From Clostridiaceae bacterium (GTDB lineage: Bacteria > Bacillota > Clostridia > Peptostreptococcales > Peptostreptococcaceae): a DNA stretch of 23,463 bases. Shown here piece after piece: positions 23,437-23,463 of the stretch. The stretch is taken from the NCBI GenBank assembly GCA_902362365.1, contig CABIVQ010000047.1, positions 1-23,463 on the forward strand, given 5' to 3'. Under the pieces are notes generated by a model. It did not search any database. It saw only the letters and a program-made list of their open reading frames with translations, and was not told the DNA's origin. The position numbers and the translations under genes are program-made. How positions within the stretch are numbered: position 1 is the stretch's first letter; every line of letters starts with the position of its first letter.

Positions 23437-23463
23437 TCCATTTTATTTTTAGACGCACTTACC

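Overview
The window is AT-rich DNA with Gram-positive ribosome-binding sites (AGGAGG, GGGGG). Its gene repertoire fits a Peptostreptococcaceae clostridium of the Paraclostridium / Paeniclostridium / Romboutsia type. Supporting signs are a class A RNase P RNA, a SipW-dependent matrix cluster like that of Clostridium perfringens, a c-di-GMP-II riboswitch and a 7-alpha-hydroxysteroid-dehydrogenase-like enzyme. The assignment is an inference, since no rRNA or species marker is present. Most genes lie on the minus strand.

Layout. Positions 108-2673: a surface-polysaccharide priming sugar transferase and a secreted L,D-transpeptidase with about 16 choline-binding-type repeats. Positions 2814-8050: a UDP-sugar region that looks like a segmental duplication. 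One copy is galU-galE followed by a frameshifted small-export gene. The other is a second galU followed by the intact export gene. A plus-strand short-chain dehydrogenase (probable bile-acid 7-alpha-HSDH) and a 145-bp fold-back palindrome lie between the copies. Positions 8238-8661: rnpB with promoter and terminator. Positions 8736-9650: a LuxR-type regulator with a degenerate receiver domain, preceded by a c-di-GMP-II riboswitch whose P1 strand overlaps a terminator. Positions 9948-15088: cell-wall genes (LytR-CpsA-Psr ligase, N-acetylmuramoyl-L-alanine amidase, LemA plus DUF2207 membrane protein).

Positions 15535-21201 form one six-gene operon for an extracellular matrix. In order of transcription it encodes a SipW signal peptidase, a diverged SipW-cargo-like protein, a BsaA/TasA-like fibre protein, a small sortase-anchored protein (TPQTG), a von Willebrand A adhesin and a second BsaA/TasA-like fibre protein. 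It ends at a strong terminator. The upstream gene (21489-22214) is an unrecognised membrane-anchored protein with its own terminator. At the right edge a plus-strand operon encodes three tiny proteins (DUF1659, DUF2922, YvrJ).

How it may fit together. The most interesting reading is a c-di-GMP-controlled biofilm module. c-di-GMP would stabilise the riboswitch and let transcription reach a regulator that resembles CsgD/VpsT in layout (damaged receiver, intact LuxR helix-turn-helix). That regulator could then act on the nearby matrix operon, whose promoter region carries an 18-bp perfect palindrome. The riboswitch, the degenerate receiver and the matrix operon are seen in the sequence. The regulatory link between them is inference.
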